Positions 1 through 8,691 of a DNA stretch of 64,000 nucleotides are shown here, in pieces. How positions within the stretch are numbered: the first letter of the stretch is position 1; each line of letters starts with the position of its first letter. The notes under the pieces are model-generated. The model was not told the origin of the DNA, ran no database searches, and worked only from the letters and a program-made list of their open reading frames with translations. The position numbers and the translations under genes are program-made. Origin of the DNA: Thermoflexus hugenholtzii JAD2 (GTDB lineage: Bacteria > Chloroflexota > Anaerolineae > Thermoflexales > Thermoflexaceae); contig NZ_FYEK01000003.1 in assembly GCF_900187885.1 (NCBI RefSeq), positions 341,612-405,611 on the forward strand, read 5' to 3'.

Positions 1-159
1 CGGCCGGGAGGTGAGCACCAGATCCAGCTCCCGGGCGACGATCTCCGCGTCCGCATCGAAGGTCTCGTAGAAATCGCCCAGCCGGAAGAACAGAATGGCG
101 TCCGGATGCTGGCGTTTCAGATCCAGATACTGGCGTCGGATGGGGGTGAGATCCTCCAC
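1..159 (-). CDS. mutS: DNA mismatch repair protein MutS, N-terminal fragment (cut by window edge)
   Basis: Only the first 53 residues are inside the window. The fragment reads from a GTG start through [20 protein letters not shown], then [14 protein letters not shown] and LDLVLTSRP, which is the mismatch-recognition domain I pattern of MutS, including the F-x-E motif (F31-x-E33 region) that contacts the mispaired base. The GTG at 159 is preceded by a GAGAGG ribosome site about seven bases upstream; an ATG slightly further up is out of frame. It is divergent from the large histidine kinase gene, and a TATACT box (199-204, minus strand) could be its -10. MutS or a close MutS1-type paralogue is the only reasonable reading of so characteristic an N-terminus. 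Confidence 0.9.
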   Translation of the reverse strand, partial: MEDLTPIRRQYLDLKRQHPDAILFFRLGDFYETFDADAEIVARELDLVLTSRP

Positions 160-218
160 GGCACTGCCTCTCCATTCCGCTACGCGAGGTGGAAATTCAG
201 TATAGCCCTTATTTCTCC

Positions 219-247
219 TTGACACAGCCCCAAGGTTGCCTTATCCT
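219..247 (+). promoter_or_regulatory. Sigma70 promoter for the GAF/PAS histidine kinase gene
   Basis: TTGACA at 219-224 and TATCCT at 242-247 are separated by exactly 17 bases, about 70 bases upstream of the kinase start codon. The -35 is a consensus match and the -10 matches four of six positions. Confidence 0.7.
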
Positions 248-318
248 AACGAACGAAAGAAAAGGGTTCTGAGGAAGATAGAGGAATTCCGCCAGGGCTT
301 CGGAGGAGCGCCTTTCGA

Positions 319-3300
319 ATGGCGTGGGTTCTGGGTGTCCTCCTCGGGTGGATCGGCCTGCTCCTGACCTATCGGGGCGTGCGGCGCTCCCGCTCCTCGG
401 AGGCGCGTCTGTGGGGGCTGGCCCTCCTCGCCCTGGCCCTCTGGACCTGGAGCGAGAGTCTGATCATCGGCACGTCCGATCCCGAACTGTGCATCCTGGG
501 GTTTCAGGTTCAGGCGCTGGGGGTGGCGGGGGTCGCTCCTTTCTTCCTCTTGGGCGCCCTCCGATATTCCGGCCTCCGCCCTCGTCTCCGCCTCTGGCAC
601 CTGATCGGAGTCCTTCTGATCCCCAGCCTGACCGTCCTGCTGGCCTTCACCAACGATGCGCATCACCTCGTCTGGTCCACCTTAGTCGTCCGCCCGGACG
701 GCTCCCTCGCGGTCTCTTACGGGCCCTGGTTCTGGGTGCACACCCTGTTCGCCCTTCTGGCTTTCCTCGGCGCGGTGATCCTCCTGCTTCCAACCCTGAT
801 CCACGCTTACCGGGTCGCGTTCCGGGTCCTTGTCGGGTTCCTGCTCGCCGTCGCCCTGGTCATGGTCAGCGTCTTCATGGCGCTGCACGATCCTTCGTAT
901 GCGCAGCTCCCCACGGCATGGCGAGGGGCGCCGGCGATCGCGCTGGGGCTGGCCACCGTGTTGCTGGGCCTGATCTTCCAGGCCCTCCCGCGCCTCCGCC
1001 CCATCCCCCTCGCCCGGGGCCTGCTCATCGAGAGGATATCCGAAGGGATGATGGTGCTGGATTCGCAGGGTCGGGTGCTCGACCTCAACTCCCGGATGGC
1101 CGAGCTGCTGGGACGTCTCCCGACCGAATGCCTCGGCGCGCCGGCGGAGGACCTGCTCCGGGCATGGCCGGAGCTCCGGGATGTATGGCGTGCGGCAGTC
1201 CATGAAGGCGGGGAAAGGATCGCAGAGCTCCGCCATCCGGCTCAGGAGCGCTGGTTCCTCTTTTCCATCCATGCGATCCCTTCTCAAGGGGAGCCTGAGG
1301 GGTGGCTGGTTCGAGCCAGCGAGATCACCGAACACCGGCGCCAGGCTCTCCGACGCGCCCGCCAGCAGGAGGCGCTGCTGCGCCTGGCCCGGGATCCCCG
1401 GATCCAGAACGGGGAGCTCGAGGAGGCCATGGCCCGGATCGCCTGGACGGCCGCGGAGACCCTGCAGGTCCACCGGGTGAACATCTGGCGGCTGGACCCG
1501 GCCACCGGCCGCCTGTCCTGTCTGATCCATGTGGAGTGGCCGGAGGGGCGGACGGGGAAGGAAGCGGATCTGCGCGCGGACGAGTTCCCCACATATTTCC
1601 GGGCCCTGGAGGAGGGGCGCGCCATCGACGCCTCGGACGCCTGGAGCGATCCGCGAACCTCCGAGCTGCGGGAGCGCTACATGGCGCCTCGGAACATCCG
1701 CTCGATGCTGGACGCGCCCATCCGCCAGGGGGGACAGGTGATCGGGGTGATCTGCCATGAGCAGGTCGGGGAGATCCGCATCTGGACTGCGGATGAAATC
1801 GCCTTCGCAGCGGAGGTGGCGGATCTCATCGCCCTGGTCTGGAGCAACGCGGAGCGACGGGCCGCGGAGGCCCGGGCCCAGCGCTATGCCCGGCAACTCC
1901 AGCTGCTCCAGGGGATCTCCCAGGAGCTCTTCCGCGCCGCAGATGTCGAGCACCTCTACGCGCTGACCCTTCGGGGCGTGCGCGAAGTGCTGGGGGCGGA
2001 TCGAGCGGCGGTGCTGGTGCGGGATCCAGATGGGGTGGCGCGATTCAAAGCGTGGGAGAACCTCTCCGATGGATACCGGCGCGCCGTCGAAGGACACTGG
2101 CCCTGGGACCCCTCGGATCCGAACCCCCGCATCCTCTGGATCCCGGACGCCGCCCAATCCCCCGAGTTGGGGGATGTGGGGGAGGCCGTGCTTCGGGAAG
2201 GCATCCGGGCCCTGGCCTTCGTCCCCATCCGGAGCGAGGGGCAGACCTTAGGCAAGCTGATGCTGTATTACGATGCCCCACGCCATCCCGATGAGGACAC
2301 CCTCCGTCTGGCGGAGACCCTGGCGGACGCCGTGGGCATCGCCCTGCGCCGGCGGCGGGAGATCTGGCTGTGGGAGGCAATGGCGGGAGCGCTCCAGGAG
2401 ATCCTGAGCACCCCTCCGGAGTTCTCCGAGCGGGTGCGGACGATCCTCCGGGGCGCCAAACGGCTGCTCGGCGGCGACCGCGCGGGCGTCTGGTTCTACG
2501 AGCCCATCCGGGAGCAGGTGGCCTGCGCTGGGGCGGATGGGCTTTCGCCGGACTACGTTCAATGGCTCCTGGAGAGTTACCGTCGCGTCCCCGGGGTCCG
2601 GGCCATTGAAATCCCCACAGTGATCCATGTCTCAGACGTTCAGACCGATCCGCGCACCCAGGCCGTTCGCGAGCGGCTGCTGCAAGAGGGGTTCCGCGCC
2701 TACGTGGTCTTCCCCCTTTGGGCTCCCGCCATGACAGGCAGCCAGTTCCCCTTCCGCGGGGTGCTCACGGTTTACTGGGATACGGTCCGCGCGCTGACGA
2801 CGGAGGAGCTGTTCATGGGCCAGGCCTTCGCCAACGCCGCCGCCCAGGCCCTGGCCAACGCGTATCTGCTTGAAGAGACCCGGCGGCGTGCTGCTTACGA
2901 GGCGGCGCTGCATCAGGTGGCCACCGCGATCCTGCAGGCGGAGGACTTAGAGGGGATCCTTCGTGCCGGCCTGGAGCATGCGCGCGCGGCGGTCGGCCTG
3001 CGGATGGGGGAGGTTTATCTGTGGGACGAGAGCGCAGGCTGTCTACGCCTGCACGCGGCGATGGGATTGCCTCCGGATGTCCAAGCCCTTCTGACAGAAT
3101 GCTACCCGGAGAAAGGCTTGGCGGGACGGGCCTTCGCGGAAGATCGCGTCCTCGTTTATGGGGATCTCACACTGGAAGCCCCGAAGATCACTCTCCCATT
3201 GCCACAGGACTTCATCCGGGCATGGATCGGCGTCCCGCTGCACGCCGGTACTCACCCGGTAGGTGTCCTCAGCCTGCACGATCCCGAGCCGCACCTCTTC

Positions 3301-5007
3301 ACCGACCCGGAGATCCGGATGCTCCAGGCGCTGGCCGATCACCTGGCTCTGGCGGTGGAGCGGGCGGCTCTGGTCGAGCGGATGGCCAAGCAAGTTCGGG
3401 AGGTCTCTTTGCTCTACGAGGCCAGCGCGAACCTGCTGGCCGCCCAGGAGGTCAATCGGGTGCTGACCCTGCTGGGCCGCTTCCTCTGCGACATCACCGG
3501 CGGGACCTATGCGCGCTTCTACCGGTATCGGCCGGAATCCGGGACCCTGGAGGTCCTGATGGAGTTCACGGCCCCGGATGCCGCCCGGAAAGGACCGCCG
3601 GGCTGGCCGGAAGGAACCCGGGGGAACCCCCTGGCCGTGCGGATCTCCGTGCTTCGGGAGCGCAGGCCGATCGCCCTCCGGCTCGCGGATCCGGAGGCGG
3701 AACGATCGCTGTCGGCGGAGGACCGGGAGACCCTGGCCCGGCTGGGGGTGAGGCGCCTCATGATCCTGCCGCTGGCGGTGGGGACGCGGGTGTTCGGCAT
3801 TGCGGAAGTATGGGACCGGGTCGGGGACCAGCCCTTCTCCATGAACCAGATTGCCCTGAGCCAGGCCATCGCCAACCATGCGGCGGTGGCCCTCGAGAAC
3901 GCGCGGCTGCTGGAGGACCTCCGGACGGAGCGCAGCCGGCTGCGGGCGCTCATCGACGCGGCGGTGGACGGCATCCTCCTCATCCGGGCAGGAGGGGAGG
4001 TGGTGGAGATCAACCGGGCAGCGGCCCGCCTGCTCTCCCTGGACGGGGAGCCACAATCCTGGATTGGGCGTTCGGTCAGCGACTTGCTCTGCCATCTGAA
4101 AGGGCGGCGGCCCGCTCTGGCCCGGGGGTTGGCCCGCTACCTGCGGGCGTGGCGCCGGAACCCGGAAAGCCGTCCCACCGTGGAGCTGGAGGCCGGCCCC
4201 TACGCCCTGCGGATCCACGGGGTCCCCATCGCCGAGGGTTCCTCCATCACAGGCTGGCTCCTTTGGATCTACGACATCACGCCGCTGCGGGAGCTGGAGC
4301 GCCTGCGCGAGGAGTTCTTCCATATGATCGTCCACGACTTGCGCAACCCCGCGGCCTCCATCCAGACCGCCCTGGACTTCCTGCTGAGCGAAGGGGTGGG
4401 TCCGCTGCTGCCGGAGCAACGGGATGTGCTGACCATCGCCCGGGACAACGTGGGGCGCATGCTGCGCATGGTGAACACCATCCTTGATCTGCGCCGGCTG
4501 CAATCCGGGCAGGCGATCCTCCAGCGGCGGGCGTTCTCCCTGGCGGAGCAGGTCGCCGGGATCCTGCGAGAGCTCTCCCCCTTGATCCGCGAGAAAACCT
4601 TGGAGGTGCGAATGGAGATCCCACCGGATCTCCCACCGGTATGGGCGGATGAGCTGCTGGTGGCGCGGGCGCTTCAGAACCTGCTGGACAACGCCATCAA
4701 GTTCACGCCATCCGGTGGGACGATCTGGATCCGGGCAGCGGTGGAGGATGCGAGGGAGATGCGCGTGGAGGTCGCCGACTCCGGGCCCGGGGTGCCACCG
4801 GAGCTGCGAGAACGCCTCTTCCAGCCCTTCGTGACCGGGATGACCAAGGGGCGTGGGTTCGGTCTGGGCCTGGCCTTCTGCAAGCTCGCCGTAGAGGCCC
4901 ACGGCGGCCGGATTTGGGTGGAGGATCGACCCGGAGGCGGCGCCCTGTTCGTGTTCACGCTCCCGCTGGTTCCGCCTTCCCCCGGAAACGGAGGCCCCCG
5001 CCGTTGA
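319..5007 (+). CDS. Multi-GAF/PAS sensor histidine kinase with N-terminal membrane domain
   Basis: A 1562-residue membrane-bound sensor kinase. Residues 1-225 hold about seven hydrophobic helices, resembling the 7TM sensor region found on many histidine kinases. A PAS domain (about 233-345), five consecutive GAF domains (about 353-507, 530-680, 687-850, 862-1017 and 1027-1194) and a second PAS (about 1202-1322) follow. The kinase core begins with an H-box MIVHDLRNP (His1339 is the expected phosphoacceptor), an N-box NLLDNAIKF near 1454-1462, a G1 box DSGPGVP and a G2 region GFGLGLAFCK. No receiver domain is attached and no response regulator gene adjoins it, so the partner is elsewhere. The ATG follows a GGAGGAG site and a 17-bp-spaced promoter. 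The signal sensed cannot be read from the sequence. Confidence 0.9.
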   Translation: MAWVLGVLLGWIGLLLTYRGVRRSRSSEARLWGLALLALALWTWSESLIIGTSDPELCILGFQVQALGVAGVAPFFLLGALRYSGLRPRLRLWHLIGVLLIPSLTVLLAFTNDAHHLVWSTLVVRPDGSLAVSYGPWFWVHTLFALLAFLGAVILLLPTLIHAYRVAFRVLVGFLLAVALVMVSVFMALHDPSYAQLPTAWRGAPAIALGLATVLLGLIFQALPRLRPIPLARGLLIERISEGMMVLDSQGRVLDLNSRMAELLGRLPTECLGAPAEDLLRAWPELRDVWRAAVHEGGERIAELRHPAQERWFLFSIHAIPSQGEPEGWLVRASEITEHRRQALRRARQQEALLRLARDPRIQNGELEEAMARIAWTAAETLQVHRVNIWRLDPATGRLSCLIHVEWPEGRTGKEADLRADEFPTYFRALEEGRAIDASDAWSDPRTSELRERYMAPRNIRSMLDAPIRQGGQVIGVICHEQVGEIRIWTADEIAFAAEVADLIALVWSNAERRAAEARAQRYARQLQLLQGISQELFRAADVEHLYALTLRGVREVLGADRAAVLVRDPDGVARFKAWENLSDGYRRAVEGHWPWDPSDPNPRILWIPDAAQSPELGDVGEAVLREGIRALAFVPIRSEGQTLGKLMLYYDAPRHPDEDTLRLAETLADAVGIALRRRREIWLWEAMAGALQEILSTPPEFSERVRTILRGAKRLLGGDRAGVWFYEPIREQVACAGADGLSPDYVQWLLESYRRVPGVRAIEIPTVIHVSDVQTDPRTQAVRERLLQEGFRAYVVFPLWAPAMTGSQFPFRGVLTVYWDTVRALTTEELFMGQAFANAAAQALANAYLLEETRRRAAYEAALHQVATAILQAEDLEGILRAGLEHARAAVGLRMGEVYLWDESAGCLRLHAAMGLPPDVQALLTECYPEKGLAGRAFAEDRVLVYGDLTLEAPKITLPLPQDFIRAWIGVPLHAGTHPVGVLSLHDPEPHLFTDPEIRMLQALADHLALAVERAALVERMAKQVREVSLLYEASANLLAAQEVNRVLTLLGRFLCDITGGTYARFYRYRPESGTLEVLMEFTAPDAARKGPPGWPEGTRGNPLAVRISVLRERRPIALRLADPEAERSLSAEDRETLARLGVRRLMILPLAVGTRVFGIAEVWDRVGDQPFSMNQIALSQAIANHAAVALENARLLEDLRTERSRLRALIDAAVDGILLIRAGGEVVEINRAAARLLSLDGEPQSWIGRSVSDLLCHLKGRRPALARGLARYLRAWRRNPESRPTVELEAGPYALRIHGVPIAEGSSITGWLLWIYDITPLRELERLREEFFHMIVHDLRNPAASIQTALDFLLSEGVGPLLPEQRDVLTIARDNVGRMLRMVNTILDLRRLQSGQAILQRRAFSLAEQVAGILRELSPLIREKTLEVRMEIPPDLPPVWADELLVARALQNLLDNAIKFTPSGGTIWIRAAVEDAREMRVEVADSGPGVPPELRERLFQPFVTGMTKGRGFGLGLAFCKLAVEAHGGRIWVEDRPGGGALFVFTLPLVPPSPGNGGPRR

Positions 5008-5011
5008 GAAT

Positions 5012-5040
5012 GTAGGGGCGCAGCGGCGCTACGCCCCTAC
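5012..5040. repeat. Perfect 9-bp inverted repeat after the kinase gene
   Basis: GTAGGGGCG (5012-5020) and CGCCCCTAC (5032-5040) flank an 11-base loop, four bases after the kinase stop. There is no T-run, so it may be an interspersed palindromic repeat that also acts as a 3' stem-loop. A looser relative lies after lexA (56460-56486). The rest of the gap up to 5247 holds a small GTCCC/GGGAC hairpin (5164-5178) and an AT-rich stretch (5202-5232) likely to contain the promoter of the next gene. Confidence 0.6.
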
Positions 5041-5247
5041 CCTTGGGCCGCCTCTCGATTTCACGCGGCGCCGTGCGTGGCTTCGGATGGCAGCCAGAAT
5101 GTAGAGCAAGAGCACAGGGGTCATCCTAAAGACGCAGGCCCTTCACCTGATCCCCCACGATCTGTCCCCGAAAGGGACCTGGCAAAGATGGGCGAGCCTG
5201 GGTAAAATTTTTCTGGAATTTTCGGAAATTTTGTGTAGAGGTGGGGG

Positions 5248-5922
5248 ATGGGCGCGCTCACCCGTCGTCAGCGGGAGTTTTTAGCCGCCTTCCTGCGGCT
5301 GCATCGGAGGTGGCGTCGGCCCCTCCATTACGCCGTGGTAGCCCGCGCCCTGCGTATCGGCCGGGCGACTGCATATGAGATGCTGGCCTTGCTGGAGCGC
5401 ATCGGCCTGGTGGAGCGGCGATATGAAAGCCTGGCAGGGCCAGGCCGGCCCCGCGTGGTCTTCCGTCCTACCGCCCACGCGCAACGGATCCTGACCCCGG
5501 TGTGGGATGCTGCGGCCTGGCGGAGCGCCCGGGCACGCGTGCAGCAGGAGATCCATACGCTGCAGGCCCGGATGGATCCAGGGGCTCTGCTACGATGGTT
5601 GCTCACCATACCGGAGGAGGCACCAGCCGCCGAGGGCATGGCCCGGATGGCTGCTGGGCTGATGCTGGTCTTCCGCCTGCTGGAACAACCCAGCGAGGAG
5701 GAGCGAACGCCTCCCCCCCGTCGGGCGCTGGATCTGGGGGCACTGGCCGGATTGAGCGCCGCCCTGGTCGCCCTGACCCACCCCCCGCCCCAGCAGATCC
5801 GGGCACTTCTGGCGAAGATCCGCTGGTTCCAGGAGCAATGGGAGCGCCTGGATCCCATGGATCGGCGCCGGCTGTCTCACTTCGCGGCCCAAATCCTGCA
5901 AGAAGAGAATGCCCACGAATAA
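5248..5922 (+). CDS. Winged helix-turn-helix transcriptional regulator
   Basis: A 224-residue protein with a winged-helix DNA-binding domain in the first 80 residues: VVARALRIGRATAYEMLALL is the helix-turn-helix and GLVERRYE plus RPRVVFRPTAHA the wing. The remaining 140 residues are helical, without cysteines or a ligand-binding fold I recognise. The architecture recalls MarR/TrmB-like repressors, but I cannot assign a family. The ATG follows GGTGGGGG and an AT-rich region with repeated AATTTT blocks that could be promoter and operator. It ends 27 bases before the chosen start of the glycosyltransferase gene, so the two are probably cotranscribed. Confidence 0.75.
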   Translation: MGALTRRQREFLAAFLRLHRRWRRPLHYAVVARALRIGRATAYEMLALLERIGLVERRYESLAGPGRPRVVFRPTAHAQRILTPVWDAAAWRSARARVQQEIHTLQARMDPGALLRWLLTIPEEAPAAEGMARMAAGLMLVFRLLEQPSEEERTPPPRRALDLGALAGLSAALVALTHPPPQQIRALLAKIRWFQEQWERLDPMDRRRLSHFAAQILQEENAHE

Positions 5923-5949
5923 GGGATGCGGATGGGGGAGTGGAGATCT

Positions 5950-6840
5950 ATGGTCAGCGTGATCATCCCAACCCTGAACGAAGCGGCGTATCTCCCCCAA
6001 CTCCTCGAGGCCCTGGCCCGTCAGACACAGCCGCCGGAGGAGGTGATCGTCGCTGACGCGGGGTCGGAGGATGGGACGCCGAAGATCGCCCGGGCCTGGG
6101 GCGCCCGGGTGGTCCCCGGGGGACGACCGGCCGTCGGCCGGAATGCAGGGGCCCGGGCCGCCCGGGGGACGTGGCTGGTCTTCCTGGACGCGGACGTGGT
6201 CCCCCGGCCGGATTTCCTGGAGAAGGCACTGCGAGAGATCGAGGCGCGGCGTCTGGATGTGGCCACATGCTTGATGGAGCCCCTGAGCCCCCGGCCGACG
6301 GATCGGGTGTTCCACGAGGTGGCCAACGGATATCTGCTGGCGCTCCAATGGATCTCCCCCCGCGCGCCGGGGTTCTGCATTCTGGTTCGCCGCGCCCTCC
6401 ACGAGGCCATCGGGGGGTTCGATGAAACCCTGGTGCTGGCCGAGGATCACGATTACGTGCGACGGGCGGCCCGCCACGGCCGGTTCGGGGTGCTGACCTC
6501 GGTGCGCATCCCGGTCTCCACCCGCCGGGTGGAGGAGGAAGGCGTTTTCCCCCTATTGCTGAAATACCTGTGGGCGGAGGCCCACGTGTGGGCCGGGCGC
6601 CCGATCCGGTCGCTTCCGTTCGATTATGCCTTCGGGCATCACCGCCCATCCTCATGCCCATGTGGAGATGCGGAAAAGGAAGAAGAGGAGAAGGAGAGCT
6701 GGCTGGCTTGGCCGCCCGCCCTCCATCCCCAATCCATGATACGAAGTATGGGAAGCCGGCCCGCGCGCCTTCTATGGCCCTGGAGGCGGACGCTTCCTTC
6801 GGGAGATCGGCCTTTGCCGACCTCCTCTGGAGACCGGTAG
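5950..6840 (+). CDS. Family 2 glycosyltransferase with non-conserved C-terminal tail
   Basis: Starts at ATG 5950 (MVSVIIPTLNEAAYLPQLLE), where the GT2 (GT-A) fold begins; an upstream in-frame ATG at 5926 would add only eight residues. Visible motifs are VADAGSEDGT (nucleotide binding), the metal-binding DAD at residues 80-82 in VFLDADVVPRPDF, and GGFDETLVLAEDHDY (acceptor region with the likely catalytic acidic residues). It should transfer a sugar from an NDP-sugar in the cytoplasm; donor and acceptor are unknown. After FDYAFGHH (about residue 232) the last 60 residues have biased, non-family composition, and the TAG stop lies inside an interspersed repeat (6837-6888). The original C-terminus may have been replaced by a frameshift or repeat insertion. 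Confidence 0.8.
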   Translation: MVSVIIPTLNEAAYLPQLLEALARQTQPPEEVIVADAGSEDGTPKIARAWGARVVPGGRPAVGRNAGARAARGTWLVFLDADVVPRPDFLEKALREIEARRLDVATCLMEPLSPRPTDRVFHEVANGYLLALQWISPRAPGFCILVRRALHEAIGGFDETLVLAEDHDYVRRAARHGRFGVLTSVRIPVSTRRVEEEGVFPLLLKYLWAEAHVWAGRPIRSLPFDYAFGHHRPSSCPCGDAEKEEEEKESWLAWPPALHPQSMIRSMGSRPARLLWPWRRTLPSGDRPLPTSSGDR

Positions 6841-6888
6841 GAGGAGCTTTCGCCTCCGACCTTTGGTCGCTGCTGAAGCGGATCCTAC
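6837..6888. repeat. Degenerate copy of the GTAGGAG paired-hairpin repeat
   Basis: Begins GTAGGAGGAGCTTTCGCCTC and ends GCTGAAGCGGATCCTAC. It has the same layout as the units at 55231-55355 and 61863-61932: a GTAGGAG end, a first hairpin, a GACC linker, a second hairpin and a CCTAC end. It supplies the stop codon of the glycosyltransferase gene. Confidence 0.55.
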
Positions 6889-6936
6889 CGACATGGATCA
6901 TTGACACGGGCAAAGCCCCAGCGCGGAGGGTCTGAT

Positions 6937-8541
6937 ATGCCGGATCGCCTGCGGAAATGGAACGGCTGGGGTTATGAAGGGGAAGGGATCCCGGCGGAGC
7001 GGGTCGCCCGCTGGTTGAAAGCCGTGGAGCCATGGCTACGGATCTCCCTAAAGGACCATCAGCCGCCTCTTCCCCTGGAGTCCCTCCGGATTCCTCCGCC
7101 TCGGATCTCTGTGGAGATCCCAGGGTTTAAGGGCGATCTCACAGCCACGCCTTATGAGCGGGCGTTACATGCGGCGGGACGGAGTTTCGGAGATCTGGTG
7201 CGGTTGCGGACCGGCCAGGATCTCTGTTTCCCCGACGCTGTGGCCTATCCGGAGGACGAATTGGATCTGCTCCGTCTGCTGGAGAGCGCGGAACGCCAGT
7301 CCATCGCGCTCATCCCGTATGGGGGCGGAACCTCTGTCGTTGGCGGGGTGGAGCCCGCTGTTCCACCGGGCTTCCAGGGGGTCCTCTCGGTGGATCTCGC
7401 TCGGATGAATCGAATCCGGTACCTCGATCCATCCAGCCGTCGGGTTCGGGTGCAGGTGGGGATTCGCGGGCCGGATCTGGAGGAGGCGCTAAGGGCGCAT
7501 GGCTTAGCCTTCCGGCATTACCCCCAGTCCTTCCAGATGTCGACACTGGGGGGCTGGATCGCGACGCGGGCGGCGGGGCATTTCGCCACCGCGTGGGGGA
7601 GGATCGAGCATCGCGTGGAAAGCCTGCGCGTGCTCACCCCCCGCGGGGTTCTGGAAACCCGCGAGGTCCCTGCCTCGGCTTCGGGGCCGGATGTGCGATC
7701 GTGGATCGTGGGGAGCGAGGGGGCGTTCGGATTCATCACCGAGGCGGTGGTGCGGGCGGTGCGGCCACCGGTTGCCAAGCGGGCGGGCGGTTTCCGTTTC
7801 CCGGAGTTCTCGGCCGGCCTGGAAGCCTTGCGGAGGATAGTGCAGGCAGGCTTAGCGCCGGCGGTTCTCCGCCTGCTCGACGAGTATGAAGTGGCGATCA
7901 GCGCCGCCCTCACCGGTCGTCCGCTGGAGCCAGGCGCACTGCTGCACATCAGCCTGGAGATCGAGGATCCCGAGGACGCGCATCGGGCGGAAGCCAATTG
8001 GCGCTCAGCCCTCCGATGGATCGAACGAGCGGGGGGCATTCCGGCGTCGGAGGCGGTGGAGACGTGGAAACAGGCCTACTTCGAACAGCCTTACTGGCGA
8101 GACCTCATGATCGACTTCGGCTTGCTCCTGGATACAGTGGAGACCGCTGTGCCATGGTCTCGTGCGGAGAACACCGTGCGGACCGTGCGGGAGCGGTTAC
8201 TTCAGCGGATCGACCGCTGGTCACCGGTCGGCGGGGTGATGACGCGGGTGACGCACGTATATCCGGATGGCTGCGCGCTGTATTTTACCTTCTTCGCCCG
8301 TCCGCCTCGAGAAGCGCTGCGTGAGGCATGGCAGGATCTTCGAGGGACGGCCCTGGAAGCGTTTCTGGAATGCGGGGGGACGATCACCCATCACCATGGA
8401 ACGGGACGGGACCTCCAGTCCCTTCTGATGGCTGAGCATGGCTCGCTGGCTGTGGATATCCTTCAGAGGGTGAAAGGCGCGCTGGATCCATCCGGGATCA
8501 TGAATCCGGGCGTGCTGGTGGCCCCCACACCGCATGGGTAG
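6937..8541 (+). CDS. FAD-linked oxidase of the alkyl-DHAP synthase (AGPS/GlcD) family
   Basis: 534 residues from ATG 6937, preceded by GGAGGG; an upstream TTG frame lacks a ribosome site. The N-terminal RKWNGWGYEGEG is the hallmark opening of alkyldihydroxyacetonephosphate synthases. The PCMH-type FAD domain follows, with IPYGGGTSVVGGVEP binding the FAD pyrophosphate and MSTLGGWIATRAAGH the isoalloxazine side. The C-terminal cap ends with THHHGTGRD, equivalent to the active-site histidine loop of AGPS. True AGPS swaps a fatty acyl for a fatty alcohol to make ether lipids; bacterial members also include D-lactate or glycolate dehydrogenase-like oxidases, so the substrate is uncertain. No fatty-alcohol-forming or acyltransferase partner is adjacent, and the gene appears monocistronic. 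Confidence 0.8.
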   Translation: MPDRLRKWNGWGYEGEGIPAERVARWLKAVEPWLRISLKDHQPPLPLESLRIPPPRISVEIPGFKGDLTATPYERALHAAGRSFGDLVRLRTGQDLCFPDAVAYPEDELDLLRLLESAERQSIALIPYGGGTSVVGGVEPAVPPGFQGVLSVDLARMNRIRYLDPSSRRVRVQVGIRGPDLEEALRAHGLAFRHYPQSFQMSTLGGWIATRAAGHFATAWGRIEHRVESLRVLTPRGVLETREVPASASGPDVRSWIVGSEGAFGFITEAVVRAVRPPVAKRAGGFRFPEFSAGLEALRRIVQAGLAPAVLRLLDEYEVAISAALTGRPLEPGALLHISLEIEDPEDAHRAEANWRSALRWIERAGGIPASEAVETWKQAYFEQPYWRDLMIDFGLLLDTVETAVPWSRAENTVRTVRERLLQRIDRWSPVGGVMTRVTHVYPDGCALYFTFFARPPREALREAWQDLRGTALEAFLECGGTITHHHGTGRDLQSLLMAEHGSLAVDILQRVKGALDPSGIMNPGVLVAPTPHG

Positions 8542-8632
8542 TCCGCGCAGCATCGAAAGACATCTCTTCCCCATGTCTCCTCCGGGCTTTCCTGCCCTCT
8601 TGGGAAACCAGAAACCATGACGCTGCAACCCC

Positions 8633-8661
8633 TTGACAGAATCAGCCACGCCGAGTATCAT
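8633..8661 (+). promoter_or_regulatory. Sigma70 promoter of the lacI-inositol operon
   Basis: TTGACA (8633-8638) and TATCAT (8656-8661) with an exact 17-base spacer. The predicted start near 8668 puts the operator palindrome (8673-8686) inside the short 5' leader. It is the only strong promoter seen ahead of the operon running to 24113. Confidence 0.85.
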
Positions 8662-8672
8662 AAGAAAAAATC

Positions 8673-8686
8673 TGCACACGTGTGCA
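8673..8686. promoter_or_regulatory. LacI-family operator palindrome
   Basis: TGCACACGTGTGCA is a perfect 14-bp palindrome with a central CG step, as is typical of LacI-family operators. It lies just downstream of the -10 box and six bases before the GTG start of the LacI gene. Bound repressor here would block initiation, giving autoregulation of the whole operon until an inducer (a pathway sugar or polyol) releases it. Confidence 0.8.
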
Positions 8687-8691
8687 ATCCC

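Noticed and set aside
8617..8691. Upstream ATG start giving the LacI regulator 25 more residues
   Set aside because: The extension spans the -35, -10 and operator sequences, so it would not be transcribed from the evident promoter and has no LacI-family counterpart.
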